The translations under genes and the position numbers were made by a program. A DNA stretch of 64,000 nucleotides from Sphingomonas echinoides ATCC 14820 (GTDB taxonomy: Bacteria > Pseudomonadota > Alphaproteobacteria > Sphingomonadales > Sphingomonadaceae), in the NCBI RefSeq assembly GCF_000241465.1, contig NZ_JH584235.1:1843842-1907841 (forward strand). The letters run 5' to 3'. The notes beneath the pieces were generated by a model that was not told the origin of the DNA, did no database searches, and saw nothing but the letters and a program-made list of their open reading frames with translations. Shown here piece after piece: positions 19,665 through 27,557 of this stretch; position 1 is the first letter of the stretch; each line of letters begins with the position of its first letter.

Positions 19665-20156
19665 TCAGCCTTTGCGGCTGGCCTCGAACAGGAACCAGGC
19701 GCGACGCTCGGCCTGATCGGTCCAGTCGTCGATCACCGCGCTGGTGGCATTGTCCTTGGCCGCATCGGCCAGGTCCTTGGCTTCGCGCAGCGCCTCGACC
19801 ATCTTCAGATTGTCGTCGCGCAATTCGCTCAGCATCGCTTCGGGCGCGACGAAATCGGCATCATTGTCGGTGATCGTCTGGTGGCGTGCGATATCGCCGA
19901 TCGAGCGCAGCGTGGTCTGGCCGATCTTGCGCACGCGCTCGGCAATGTCGTCGGTGGCGGCAAAGATCTGTGCGGCCTGCTCGTCGAGCATCAGGTGATA
20001 ATCCCGGAAATGCGGGCCCGACACGTGCCAGTGGAAATTCTTGGTCTTGAGATACAGCGCGAACGAATCGGCAAGGATCCCGTTCAGCGCCTGCGACACC
20101 GTCTTGACGGCGTTGGTCTTCAAATCGGTCGGGGTCTTGAGTGCATCGGCGGCCAT
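19665..20156 (-). CDS. dps: Dps family DNA-protecting ferritin-like protein
   Basis: Mini-ferritin of 163 residues that forms dodecamers, oxidises ferrous iron with peroxide and shields DNA. The ferroxidase ligands lie in KNFHWHVSGPHFRDYHLMLDE (H42, H54, D58, E59 region). The Lys-containing N-terminal tail could bind DNA. The start is ATG 20156, preceded by GGAGCG; an ATG at 20168 lacks a Shine-Dalgarno. The 108-base gap upstream should hold the promoter, but I found no convincing OxyR or Fur-type site. Confidence 0.94.
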   Translation of the reverse strand: MAADALKTPTDLKTNAVKTVSQALNGILADSFALYLKTKNFHWHVSGPHFRDYHLMLDEQAAQIFAATDDIAERVRKIGQTTLRSIGDIARHQTITDNDADFVAPEAMLSELRDDNLKMVEALREAKDLADAAKDNATSAVIDDWTDQAERRAWFLFEASRKG

Positions 20157-20264
20157 GTTTCGCTCCATCGGCAGGCGGGATATTCGGTTCGGTGCTGGAA
20201 CGAAGCGATAGCGAATTGGCTCCCGATCGGCTTGGATAAAATTACGATCTCAGCGATCGACCGC

Positions 20265-20828
20265 CTAGATAAGGCGCAGCGCCGACAGCGCCTGCACCGC
20301 TCCTGCCACCATCAACACCGCCGCTGCAACCAGGCGCAGCGCGGTGGTCGGCAGTTTGCGCATACCCTTCTCCCCCAGCAGGATCGCCGGGATGGTGACT
20401 GCAACGCTGCCGATGGTCGCGCCGATCGCGGCAAAGGCTGGCGTGGTCGCCTGCGCCGCCAGCGCGGCGGTGATGAATTGCATACGATCGCCAAACCCAA
20501 GCATCGCCACCGCGACAAAGCTCGATCCGAACGCCCCCAGCCGCCAGCTGCGCCCTTTGGCGGGCTTGATCGGCCAGAACCCCGCCACGCCGCCCGACAG
20601 CAAGGCGAGCGCCAGCAACAGCCCCTGCGCATTGGGGGACAGCATTGGGGCGACGACAACCCCGCCAATCGCGCCCAGCGTATTGCCGAACGCCAGCGCC
20701 AACGCGACGCCCGCGATCACCACGCCCTTATTGTCGTATCGATTCGCCAGTGCCGCCGCCGCCCATGGCGTGCGGTCGCTGACCTGGGTCAGCAGCGCCG
20801 CGACCAGCGCGGCCATCAAAGCGTCCAT
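20265..20828 (-). CDS. GDT1/TMEM165-like membrane protein (UPF0016)
   Basis: Integral membrane protein of 187 residues, predicted to have about six helices. The N-terminal half has the family region ALLTQVSDRTPWAAAALANRY, a divergent form of the ExGD(K/R)(T/S) cation-binding motif. The second half has MLGFGDRMQFITAAL, again close to ExGDxxQ. UPF0016 proteins transport Mn2+ or Ca2+. Here the glutamates of both motifs are replaced (QVSDR and GFGDR), so transport specificity is uncertain. The start at 20828 is chosen because upstream codons overlap the preceding gene. Confidence 0.72.
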   Translation of the reverse strand: MDALMAALVAALLTQVSDRTPWAAAALANRYDNKGVVIAGVALALAFGNTLGAIGGVVVAPMLSPNAQGLLLALALLSGGVAGFWPIKPAKGRSWRLGAFGSSFVAVAMLGFGDRMQFITAALAAQATTPAFAAIGATIGSVAVTIPAILLGEKGMRKLPTTALRLVAAAVLMVAGAVQALSALRLI

Positions 20829-20838
20829 CGGCTGGGCT

Positions 20839-21162
20839 TCAACCGGCCAGGCGAACCGAGCAGGCAGCGGCAAAGGTTTCGCAGGCACTGCGGTCCTGCC
20901 GGTCCGACGACACCGCATCGCGTAGGATTGCGATCCAGCCCAGCACGAGCGGCCCGCGCTCACCCCGCGCCAATGCGGCATCGATCGCGTGTGTCACCGC
21001 GACCGCCGGATACAGGCCATAAGCCAGCGCCGCCGCGCGAATCGCATCGATCTCGGCGGCCAGTGCGGCCGTCGACGCGGTGCCCGCGCGCATCCCCGTC
21101 AACGCGACTCGCGCGGCGAGTTCGGCCTGTGCTATTGCCATCGCGCTATCAGGTGCCGTCAC
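20839..21162 (-). CDS. hypothetical Ala-rich helical protein
   Basis: Unrecognised protein of about 107 residues, predicted to be all-alpha and alanine-rich, with no signal peptide or membrane helix. Start is uncertain: GTG at 21162 has an AAGGGGA Shine-Dalgarno, and ATG 21141 is an alternative. It ends 10 bases before the GDT1-like gene, so the two probably form one transcript and may act together. I cannot suggest a function. Confidence 0.55.
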   Translation of the reverse strand: MTAPDSAMAIAQAELAARVALTGMRAGTASTAALAAEIDAIRAAALAYGLYPAVAVTHAIDAALARGERGPLVLGWIAILRDAVSSDRQDRSACETFAAACSVRLAG

Positions 21163-21240
21163 AATCCGTCCCCTTTGGCGGGCATCCTGCGCCCGCACTG
21201 GTAAACACGCGCTTAAACCCTGCCGGATGGTCGGTCTTGC

Positions 21241-21246
21241 TTGACA
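21241..21246 (+). promoter_or_regulatory. possible -35 element for rpmG
   Basis: A perfect TTGACA lies 88 bases upstream of the rpmG start; the matching -10 is not clear. Confidence 0.3.
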
Positions 21247-21333
21247 TCACGCGCCGCTTCCTTCATCGGGCGACGCTTAAGAGCGGCGACCGGTTCGCCG
21301 CTTTTGCATTTTCAGATCACAGGAATTCAGGTC

Positions 21334-21501
21334 ATGGCAAAGCCGACCACGGTCAAGATCAAGCTCGTCAGCACGGCGGACACTGGTTTCTTCTACACCA
21401 CCAAGAAGAACCCGCGCACCAAGACCGAGAAGCTGAGCTTCAGCAAGTATGATCCCGTCGTGCGCAAGCATGTCGAGTTCAAGGAAGCCAAGATCAAGTA
21501 A
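21334..21501 (+). CDS. rpmG: 50S ribosomal protein L33
   Basis: Ribosomal protein of 55 residues in the large subunit, beginning [21 protein letters not shown] and ending in a lysine-rich tail. It has no cysteines, so it is the zinc-independent (C-minus) type that does not respond to zinc limitation. ATG 21334 is preceded by AGGAATTCAG; upstream in-frame codons are rejected. An intrinsic terminator follows at once. Confidence 0.96.
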   Translation: MAKPTTVKIKLVSTADTGFFYTTKKNPRTKTEKLSFSKYDPVVRKHVEFKEAKIK

Positions 21502-21530
21502 GCCCGGCGCTGGCGTCCTGCCAGCCGGAG

Positions 21531-21577
21531 CGAAAAGGGGCCGCGAGCGCATGCTCGACGGCCCTTTTCGTGTTTTG
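21531..21577 (+). terminator. terminator of rpmG
   Basis: CGAAAAGGGGCCG and CGGCCCTTTTCG form a 12-bp stem with one bulged G around a loop that itself contains a GAGC/GCTC mini-stem. TGTTTTG follows. A-rich and T-rich flanks on both arms would allow bidirectional use against the convergent divK. Confidence 0.75.
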
Positions 21578-21594
21578 TATTGCTTTCCACATAC

Positions 21595-21703
21595 CTCCCC
21601 TCCCTGAAAGGGAGGGGATTGAGGGGTGGGTTGGCTGATGGCGAGGTGTTACGCCCGATTACGGGCCGACCCACCCCCAGCCCCTCCCTTTCAGGGAGGG
21701 GAG
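21595..21703. repeat. compound palindromic repeat (two facing hairpins), copy 1
   Basis: Arms of about 36 bp, CTCCCCTCCCTGAAAGGGAG onward and its near-perfect reverse complement ending at 21703, enclose a unique centre. Each arm also contains its own 9-bp hairpin. A second copy lies at 45342-45448 and a solo arm at 5005-5025. It lies between convergent rpmG and divK, where pleD is found in related genomes. Confidence 0.85.
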
Positions 21704-21752
21704 AAGGCTCAGCCCGAACGGCGGTGGGGCAAACTTGCCCACCCCGCGCCCC

Positions 21753-22136
21753 TCACACCAACGCCGCCACCGCATCCACGAAGCGCATCAGCGAAATCGG
21801 CTTTGACACATAGGCATCGGCGCCCGCCGCGCGGATCCGCTCCTCATCTTCGCGCCCGGCATAGGCCGTCACTGCCATAATCGGGATATCGCGCAGGGCT
21901 TCATCGGCCTTAAACTGCAGGATCAGATCATAGCCGCTCAGATGCGGCAGCTGGATATCGGTCACGATCAGGTTGGGCGCGAACGCGCGCGCGCGCGCCA
22001 CCGCTTCGCGCCCGTCGCGCACGCCCTCCGTCACATATTCGTGCGCGCGCAGCAGATCGCAGAAAAGTTTCAGGTTGAGTTCGTTGTCCTCGACAACGAG
22101 CACCCTTTTTGCCACGCCCAAATCGTCCTGGTCCAT
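21753..22136 (-). CDS. divK: single-domain response regulator DivK
   Basis: CheY-like receiver of 127 residues with no output domain. It begins close to the family form (AKRVLVVEDNELNLKLFCDLL). The acidic pocket is E16/D17, phospho-acceptor D60 in LIVTDIQLP, Thr in VTAYA, and Lys in SKPIS. The match to the Caulobacter DivK tail (DEERIR...AYISKPIS) and the neighbouring DUF3572 and rpmG genes support the name. DivK controls cell-cycle kinases through phosphorylation by PleC and DivJ. The usual partner, diguanylate cyclase gene pleD, is absent here. Confidence 0.88.
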   Translation of the reverse strand: MDQDDLGVAKRVLVVEDNELNLKLFCDLLRAHEYVTEGVRDGREAVARARAFAPNLIVTDIQLPHLSGYDLILQFKADEALRDIPIMAVTAYAGREDEERIRAAGADAYVSKPISLMRFVDAVAALV

Positions 22137-22152
22137 GGAATTTCCCTAAGCA

Positions 22153-22428
22153 ATGCGCGCCCGAGAAACAAACCCCGAACCGGCCGAACTGGCGCTGCGC
22201 GCGCTGGTGTGGACGCTGGGCGAGCCGGACCGGGCGCTGCGCCTGCTCGATGTGACGGGCATGACCCCCGCCGATTTGCGCACCCGCGCGGGCGAACCCG
22301 CCGTGCTGTCGGCGGTGCTCGGCTTTCTGGAATCGTACGAACCCGATCTGATCGCCTGCGCAGGCGGGATTGGCGAGCGGCCCGAGGCGATCGTCGCGGC
22401 GCGCGCCGCGCTGGAGAATGCCGCATGA
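22153..22428 (+). CDS. DUF3572 family protein
   Basis: Small helical protein of 91 residues resembling DUF3572, an alphaproteobacterial family of unknown function. Recognisable parts are AELALRALVWTLGEPDRALRLLD and MTPADLRTRAGEPAVLSAVLGFL. It is divergent from divK across 16 bases, the same neighbourhood as in rhizobia. Its TGA overlaps the ATG of the HAD gene (ATGA), which links their translation. Confidence 0.8.
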   Translation: MRARETNPEPAELALRALVWTLGEPDRALRLLDVTGMTPADLRTRAGEPAVLSAVLGFLESYEPDLIACAGGIGERPEAIVAARAALENAA

Positions 22429-23072
22429 AGGGCCTGCTGATCTGCGATTGCGACGAAGTGCTGCTGCACATGGTGCGGCATTTCGGCGTGTGGTTGCGCG
22501 AGCATCACGACATCGATTTTGCCGCCAATGGCGGCGATTTCGCCACCAGTATGACGCGCATCTCGGGCGGTCCCGCACCCACGCGCGAGGAAATGTGGGG
22601 CCTGCTCGAGGGCTTCTTTCCCGCCGAGATGAGCCGCCAGACGCTCGTGCCCCATGCCCGCGAAGCGCTCGCCGCGCTGTCGCAAATCGCCGACGTCGTG
22701 ATCCTGACCAACCTCGCCGACCACAATCGCGAACCGCGCATCGCGCAATTGCTCGGCCACGACATGGCGTACCGCGTCGAGACCAACCAGGGCGGCAAGG
22801 GCGATCCTGTCGCGCGGCTGGTGGCCGAACATGGCAACCCCGTCACCGTGTTCGTCGACGATCTCGCGGTGCACCACGCCTCGGTCGCCAAGCACGCACC
22901 GCAGGTTCACCGCCTGCACATGATTTCCGAACCCGACCTCGCCCCCAACGTGCCCCCTGCCCCCGCTGCGCATGTCCGCATCGATGATTGGCAGGCTGCA
23001 CAAGTGTGGATCTCCGATCGTTTCGCGGCTGGGCTGCCCGCCGCCTCATCCCCCGAAAGGACCTCCGCATGA
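22425..23072 (+). CDS. HAD superfamily hydrolase
   Basis: Phosphatase-like protein of 215 residues with the HAD nucleophile motif DCDEV (D8, D10), motif II in VVILTNLADH, a Lys in the NQGGKGDPV segment and the acidic pair VFVDDLAVHH. The small cap is helical. The substrate is unknown. The start at 22425 overlaps the DUF3572 stop, and its own stop overlaps the RidA start, so the three genes form a tight operon. The much longer open frame upstream is antisense to divK and not coding. Confidence 0.85.
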   Translation: MKGLLICDCDEVLLHMVRHFGVWLREHHDIDFAANGGDFATSMTRISGGPAPTREEMWGLLEGFFPAEMSRQTLVPHAREALAALSQIADVVILTNLADHNREPRIAQLLGHDMAYRVETNQGGKGDPVARLVAEHGNPVTVFVDDLAVHHASVAKHAPQVHRLHMISEPDLAPNVPPAPAAHVRIDDWQAAQVWISDRFAAGLPAASSPERTSA

Positions 23073-23533
23073 CCGACCGTATCGACCGCAAGCTTTCCGA
23101 ACTCGGCCTCGCTTTGCCCGCCGCCGCCGCGCCCGTCGCCTCCTATGTGCCGACCGTTGATGCACACGGCCTGCTCCACATTTCCGGCCAATTGCCCTTC
23201 AAGGATGGCGCGGTCATCACCGGGCGGCTGGGCGAGTCGGTCGATCTCGAAGCCGGGGCCGCCGCTGCACAAGCGTGCGCGCTGATGCTGGTCGCACAGA
23301 TCAAGGCGGCCCTTGGCGGCCTTCACCGGGTCGAGCGGATCGTGAAGCTCGGCGTGTTCGTCAATTCGACCGCCGATTTCACCGATCAGCCCAAGGTCGC
23401 CAATGGCGCATCGGACCTGATGGTCGCGTTGTTCGGCGAAGCGGGCAAGCATGCCCGCAGCGCGGTCGGCGTCGCCGCGCTGCCGCTGGGCGCGGCGGTC
23501 GAAGTCGACGCGATCGTTCAGATCACGGCTTGA
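23069..23533 (+). CDS. RidA/YjgF family protein
   Basis: RidA-superfamily protein of 154 residues. Visible elements are [40 protein letters not shown] and the C-terminal [22 protein letters not shown] with the family Arg and Glu/Asp region. True RidA removes reactive enamine/imine intermediates from PLP enzymes. This longer alphaproteobacterial version (YjgF-type) may act on a related metabolite. It is translationally coupled to the HAD gene. Confidence 0.9.
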   Translation: MTDRIDRKLSELGLALPAAAAPVASYVPTVDAHGLLHISGQLPFKDGAVITGRLGESVDLEAGAAAAQACALMLVAQIKAALGGLHRVERIVKLGVFVNSTADFTDQPKVANGASDLMVALFGEAGKHARSAVGVAALPLGAAVEVDAIVQITA

Positions 23534-23569
23534 GCGCACTCGGCGCGGGTCCGCAGACCCGCGCCGCCG

Positions 23570-24049
23570 TCACGCCGGTTGTGCGAGTGCCGCCAGCGCA
23601 TCGCCGGTGACGCGGTACACCGTCCACTCCTCCATCGGCGCTGCCCCCATCGAGCGATAAAAGGCGATCGCCTTTTCGTTCCAGTCGAGCACCGACCATT
23701 CGAAGCGCGTACAGCCGCGCGCCACCGCCAGCGCCGCCAGATGCTTGAGCAACGCTTTGCCGACGCCCGCCCCCCGCGCCTCGGGCGTGACGTAGAGATC
23801 CTCCAGATACAGCCCACGCCAGCCAGTCCAGGTCGAGAAATTGTGAAAGAACAGCGCCATGCCGACGGGCTTGCCGTCGAGCTCGGCAATCACCGCCTCG
23901 GCTGCGGGATGCGCGCCGAACAACGCGTCCTGCAACAACGGCTCAGTCGCCACCACCTTGTCTGGCTCGCGCTCAAATTCGGCGAGTTCGCGCACCAAAT
24001 GCAGGATCAGCGGCACGTCGGCGGGGGTAGCGGGGCGGATATGGGTCAT
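23570..24049 (-). CDS. GNAT family N-acetyltransferase
   Basis: Acyl-CoA-dependent acetyltransferase of 159 residues. Motif A is LYLEDLYVTPEARGAGVGKALLKHL, with RGAGVG binding the CoA pyrophosphate, and motif B is WSVLDWNEKAIAFYRSMGA. The pattern is typical of the polyamine (SAT1-like) acetyltransferase subgroup, but the substrate is unproven. Start at 24049 overlaps the stop of the upstream EamA transporter gene (ATGA). Confidence 0.9.
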   Translation of the reverse strand: MTHIRPATPADVPLILHLVRELAEFEREPDKVVATEPLLQDALFGAHPAAEAVIAELDGKPVGMALFFHNFSTWTGWRGLYLEDLYVTPEARGAGVGKALLKHLAALAVARGCTRFEWSVLDWNEKAIAFYRSMGAAPMEEWTVYRVTGDALAALAQPA

Positions 24050-24951
24050 GCGGCAGCCTCCGTTTGCGGGGCGGGCGCGGCATGGCCGCGTACCGCAGCG
24101 ACGCACCCCGCGATGATCAGCGCCGCTCCGAGCGTCGTGTAGAGCGACACCGTCTCGCCGAACACCCACCATCCAAGCAAAGCCGACCACAGAAAGGCAG
24201 TATATTCCACCGGCGCCAGCACCTGCGCCTCGGCCCGGCCATACGCCCAGGCGAGCGCCATCGCCGAGACCGAGCCCAGCACCGCCGCCGCACCGATCTG
24301 CGGCCATTGCGCGACCGTCGGCAGCCCCGAGAACCACGGTGCGCCGATCAACAGCAAGGCACCGAGCACGATGCTGGTGAACAGCGCAACCTCCAGCGGA
24401 TCGGCGACCTGCGCCTGCTGCCGCAGCAGGATCAGGCTATAAGCGTAGAAGATCGACGCCGCGAAAATAGCGATCGACCCCAGCACATGTGCAGTCGAGG
24501 CATGCGCCTGCACTTCGCCCGCCGCGATCACCAACACGCCCGCGCTTGCCACGATCGAACCGAGGATCGCCCCGCGCCGGATCGTCTCCCCCAGCAGCGC
24601 CGCGGCGAAATACAAGGCGATCAGCGGCGCAAGAAAGGTCAGCGCCACCCCCTGCGCCATCGGCACGCGCGCGAGGCCCCAGAAGAACAACACCACCGAA
24701 ATGCCGGCAGTCGCGCCGCGCAGCGCATGCAGCCGCAACGCCGCCCGCCCCGGCCACGGCCGCCGCCGCGCGACGAACACCGGGCCGAGCAGCACCACAC
24801 CCGCCACCGATCGCCACAGCACCGCCGAATAGGCCCCGCTGGCGATCGATAGCCCCTTCATCAGCACGTCCATCGTCGAATAGGTGGCGATGCCGATCGC
24901 GGCGACAGTGAAGGCGAGCGTGGCGGAAACGGGCTTCATGGCGCTGGCCAT
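24046..24951 (-). CDS. EamA/DMT family membrane transporter
   Basis: Drug/metabolite transporter of about 301 residues with ten predicted helices in two EamA repeats, seen as SAVLWRSVAGVVLLGPVF and, in the second half, ILAPVEYTAFLWSALLGWWVFGE. This group exports amino acids or other small metabolites. ATG 24951 and ATG 24939 are both possible starts. The longer open frame to 25080 lacks hydrophobic sequence. The gene overlaps the GNAT gene, which suggests a shared substrate, but this is inference. Confidence 0.88.
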   Translation of the reverse strand: MASAMKPVSATLAFTVAAIGIATYSTMDVLMKGLSIASGAYSAVLWRSVAGVVLLGPVFVARRRPWPGRAALRLHALRGATAGISVVLFFWGLARVPMAQGVALTFLAPLIALYFAAALLGETIRRGAILGSIVASAGVLVIAAGEVQAHASTAHVLGSIAIFAASIFYAYSLILLRQQAQVADPLEVALFTSIVLGALLLIGAPWFSGLPTVAQWPQIGAAAVLGSVSAMALAWAYGRAEAQVLAPVEYTAFLWSALLGWWVFGETVSLYTTLGAALIIAGCVAAVRGHAAPAPQTEAAA

Positions 24952-24994
24952 AGCGCGTGCCGGGCCGCCCGTCAGGGTAAAGATCGTTCCCCGG

Positions 24995-25426
24995 TCAGCC
25001 CATGCCCGCTGCGGCCTCGCGCTGCACCGCCTGCAATAGGGCAAGCGCCTGTAGCGCTTGCGGCTCGGGCACGAAGACATTGTCGTGATGATAGGCCGCG
25101 ATCATATTGCAGGGGATGCCCGCATCCGCCAGCGCTGTTGCGACGCCAGCGGTCAGGCCAACCCCGTCGAGCGCGGAGAACACTTCCAGCACGATCCGGC
25201 GCATCGGCAGCGACACGTCGAAACCATGCGCCGCCGCGTCTGCCAGTGTCAGGACCAACGCAAGCCCCTCCGCTTCGCGAAACAGCGCCAGGCTCCTGGG
25301 CGCCAGGATCGCGGCGGCGGCAGCGTCACTGGTCGAGCAGAAGATATACGTTCCCTCTGTAAGAACCGGAGTCATTCCCGCGAGCATCGCCTGTCGCTCG
25401 CGCACGAGTTTGTGCGTTTGTGTCAT
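24995..25426 (-). CDS. ACT-domain protein (DUF2241-like)
   Basis: Protein of 143 residues with two ACT-like halves: an N-terminal half with VLTEGTYIFCSTSD and a C-terminal half with RRIVLEVFSALDGVGLTAGVATALADAGIPCNMIAAYHHDNVFVP, the usual regulatory ACT signature. Such stand-alone proteins may sense amino acids. Start at 25426 has an AGGTGG Shine-Dalgarno. It is followed in the same direction by the EamA gene after a gap of about 40 bases. Confidence 0.8.
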   Translation of the reverse strand: MTQTHKLVRERQAMLAGMTPVLTEGTYIFCSTSDAAAAAILAPRSLALFREAEGLALVLTLADAAAHGFDVSLPMRRIVLEVFSALDGVGLTAGVATALADAGIPCNMIAAYHHDNVFVPEPQALQALALLQAVQREAAAGMG

Positions 25427-25462
25427 TGTTCCACCTGGAAGTTCGAAAATAGCCTGAAGGGA

Positions 25463-25486
25463 CCCAGCCTGACGGATCAGGCTGGG
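25463..25486. other. perfect 10-bp hairpin between two minus-strand genes
   Basis: CCCAGCCTGA and TCAGGCTGGG flank a CGGA loop. It lies in the 167-base gap downstream of the kinase-like gene and 37 bases upstream of the ACT-domain gene. No T-run follows on either strand, so it may be a structured leader or a weak terminator. Confidence 0.5.
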
Positions 25487-25593
25487 CGGCTAATTCGATT
25501 GGCGCAGGGGTAACGACGGAGCATCGCGCACCGGTACCTTCGATTCGACGCCATGCCCAGATGCCTTGGCGGCGGCAATCGAGCCCAACCGCG

Positions 25594-26121
25594 CTATCGG
25601 CGCAAATCTTCAGACCGATAAAAGGCATTCAGCTCCCGCGCCGTCGCGAGCTTGATCTTCGGCAAGGCAATGTCGGCGAACATCGCGGCATAGCGTTTGC
25701 GGCTTGCCGGTGTGACCGCCACGATGTGATGAATCATCAGCCAATTCACCCTGTCCACACCTCCCTCAAGCGCCCCGTGGCGATTCCGCTGAAACCAGCA
25801 TCGCTGAAAATAGCGCAGCAGGCTGGTCAGCGTTGAGGCGTCCAGCAAGATGACCCCGGTGGCACGCTCCAGCCGCTGTGGCAGGCAGCGGGAGTAATTG
25901 CCCTCTATTACCCACCGATCCCCCAAAATGGCCGCGTCATGCAAAGCGATGAACTCTGCCTCGGGTCGCTCTTGCCAGTCGGTATTGGGTCGATGACGGA
26001 GTTGGTCGAGGTGGACCGGCGACAGGCCGCGCGCACGACCAATCGCCACCGCCAACGTGGATTTGCCACTGTTCGACGGCCCCATGATGCAGATGCGGGG
26101 TCCAAGCGCGTCGAGGGTCAT
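25594..26121 (-). CDS. P-loop nucleotide kinase-like protein
   Basis: Protein of 175 residues with a Walker A motif GPSNSGKST (G14-T22) in an adenylate-kinase-like fold. It also has HLDQLRHRPNTDW, an acceptor-like segment WVIEGNYSRCLPQRLERA and the lid-like Arg-rich QRCWFQRNRHG. This matches the FlaR-like or topology-modulation-protein group of small kinases. Natural substrate unknown. Its composition is slightly lower in GC than its neighbours. The 210 bases between it and ispG contain nothing I can identify. Confidence 0.8.
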   Translation of the reverse strand: MTLDALGPRICIMGPSNSGKSTLAVAIGRARGLSPVHLDQLRHRPNTDWQERPEAEFIALHDAAILGDRWVIEGNYSRCLPQRLERATGVILLDASTLTSLLRYFQRCWFQRNRHGALEGGVDRVNWLMIHHIVAVTPASRKRYAAMFADIALPKIKLATARELNAFYRSEDLRR

Positions 26122-26331
26122 GAGGTCGATCTTCTACAGCGCCACCCCACCGTGCCGCAATCTCGGTACGGGGCGGATCTCCTCAAAAACGAGGCGCTCC
26201 CCCAGCCACGCAATCGCGCCCTCTTCGACCGACTCTTTCAAAGCGCCGACCGCGCTGAACCGAGAGCATGTCCTTGCCGCACGCTCCCCGGCGAAGGCCG
26301 AGGAAGCGCGAACCGAAAGCCGAAGCGCCTC

Positions 26332-27456
26332 TTATTCCGCCGCCATCGCCTGTTGCGCCTCATGCGCCTCGATCGCCGCGGCCTTTTCCTCGACCAGCTT
26401 GACGATGTGCTCGAGCATGTCCTCGCTGTTCACGGTGTGGTCGGTCACGCCCGACAGATACACCATGTGCTTGCCATTGCCGCCGCCGGTCAGGCCGATA
26501 TCGGTCTCGCGCGCTTCGCCGGGCCCGTTGACGACGCAGCCGAGCACGCTCAGCGACATTGGCGTGCGGATGTGCTGGAGCCGTTCCTCCAGCGCCTGCA
26601 CCGTGCGGATCACGTCAAAGCCCTGCCGCGCGCAGGACGGGCACGACACCACGCGCACCCCGCGATTGCGGATGCCGAGCGCCTTCAGAATCTCGAAGCC
26701 GACGCGCACTTCTTCCTCGGGCTCGGCCGAGAGCGAGACGCGCAGCGTGTCGCCGATGCCGTACCACAAGAGCGACCCGATCCCGATCGCCGACTTCACC
26801 GTGCCGCCGACGAAGCCGCCCGCCTCGGTAATGCCCAGATGCAGCGGGCAATCGACCGTCTCGGCCAGTTGCTGGTAGGCGGCAACCGCGAGGAACAGGT
26901 CGGACGCCTTCACCGCCACCTTGAATTCGTGGAAGTCGCGGTCCTGCAGCAGCTTGATATGGTCGAGCGCGGATTCGACCAGCGCCTCGGGGCACGGCTC
27001 GCCATATTTTTCGAGCAAGTCCTTTTCCAGGCTGCCCGCATTCACGCCGATGCGAATCGCGCAGCCATTGGCCTTGGCGGCGTTGACGACTTCGTTGACG
27101 CGCTCGGCCGAGCCGATGTTGCCGGGGTTGATCCGCAGACACGCCGCGCCCGCATCGGCAGCTTCCAGCGCGCGCTTATAGTGGAAATGGATGTCCGCCA
27201 CGATTGGCACGCGACTCGCGCGGACGATCTGCTTCAGTGCAGCGGTGCTCTCCACATCGGGGCAGGACACGCGAATGATGTCGACGCCGGCATCTTCACA
27301 GCGGCGGATCTGGTCGATCGTCGCCTTGGCATCGCTGGTCGGGGTGTTGGTCATCGTCTGGACGGTGACCGGCGCATCGCCGCCGACAGGGACGTTGCCG
27401 ACCATGATCTGGCGGCTTTGGCGGCGGGTAATGTCGCGCCACGGGCGAACGGACAT
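26332..27456 (-). CDS. ispG: 4-hydroxy-3-methylbut-2-en-1-yl diphosphate synthase
   Basis: Iron-sulfur enzyme of the non-mevalonate isoprenoid pathway (MEcPP to HMBPP), 374 residues. The TIM-barrel N-terminus has [11 protein letters not shown] and [12 protein letters not shown]. The [4Fe-4S] cysteines are in [11 protein letters not shown] and [10 protein letters not shown]. Start ATG 27456 follows a GAGGAAT Shine-Dalgarno; the frame upstream to 27600 is rejected. Quinone side chains (see ubiG, ctaB) depend on this pathway. Confidence 0.97.
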   Translation of the reverse strand: MSVRPWRDITRRQSRQIMVGNVPVGGDAPVTVQTMTNTPTSDAKATIDQIRRCEDAGVDIIRVSCPDVESTAALKQIVRASRVPIVADIHFHYKRALEAADAGAACLRINPGNIGSAERVNEVVNAAKANGCAIRIGVNAGSLEKDLLEKYGEPCPEALVESALDHIKLLQDRDFHEFKVAVKASDLFLAVAAYQQLAETVDCPLHLGITEAGGFVGGTVKSAIGIGSLLWYGIGDTLRVSLSAEPEEEVRVGFEILKALGIRNRGVRVVSCPSCARQGFDVIRTVQALEERLQHIRTPMSLSVLGCVVNGPGEARETDIGLTGGGNGKHMVYLSGVTDHTVNSEDMLEHIVKLVEEKAAAIEAHEAQQAMAAE

Positions 27457-27557
27457 GGAGAAATTCCTCTGGGTTGCGGTGCCCCTATAGCGCCGTCCTG
27501 CGCCAACCGAAACCGCTAGAGTTTGCGCCCGCAAAGACAACACCCTAGGGCCCCCGG

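Noticed and set aside
19881..21452. 523-codon plus-strand frame across dps, the GDT1-like gene and rpmG
   Set aside because: It overlaps several well-supported genes on the other strand and rpmG; the sequence is Arg/Gln/His low complexity.
26122..26331. Possible gene remnant between the kinase-like gene and ispG
   Set aside because: Translations in all frames gave no recognisable fragment.
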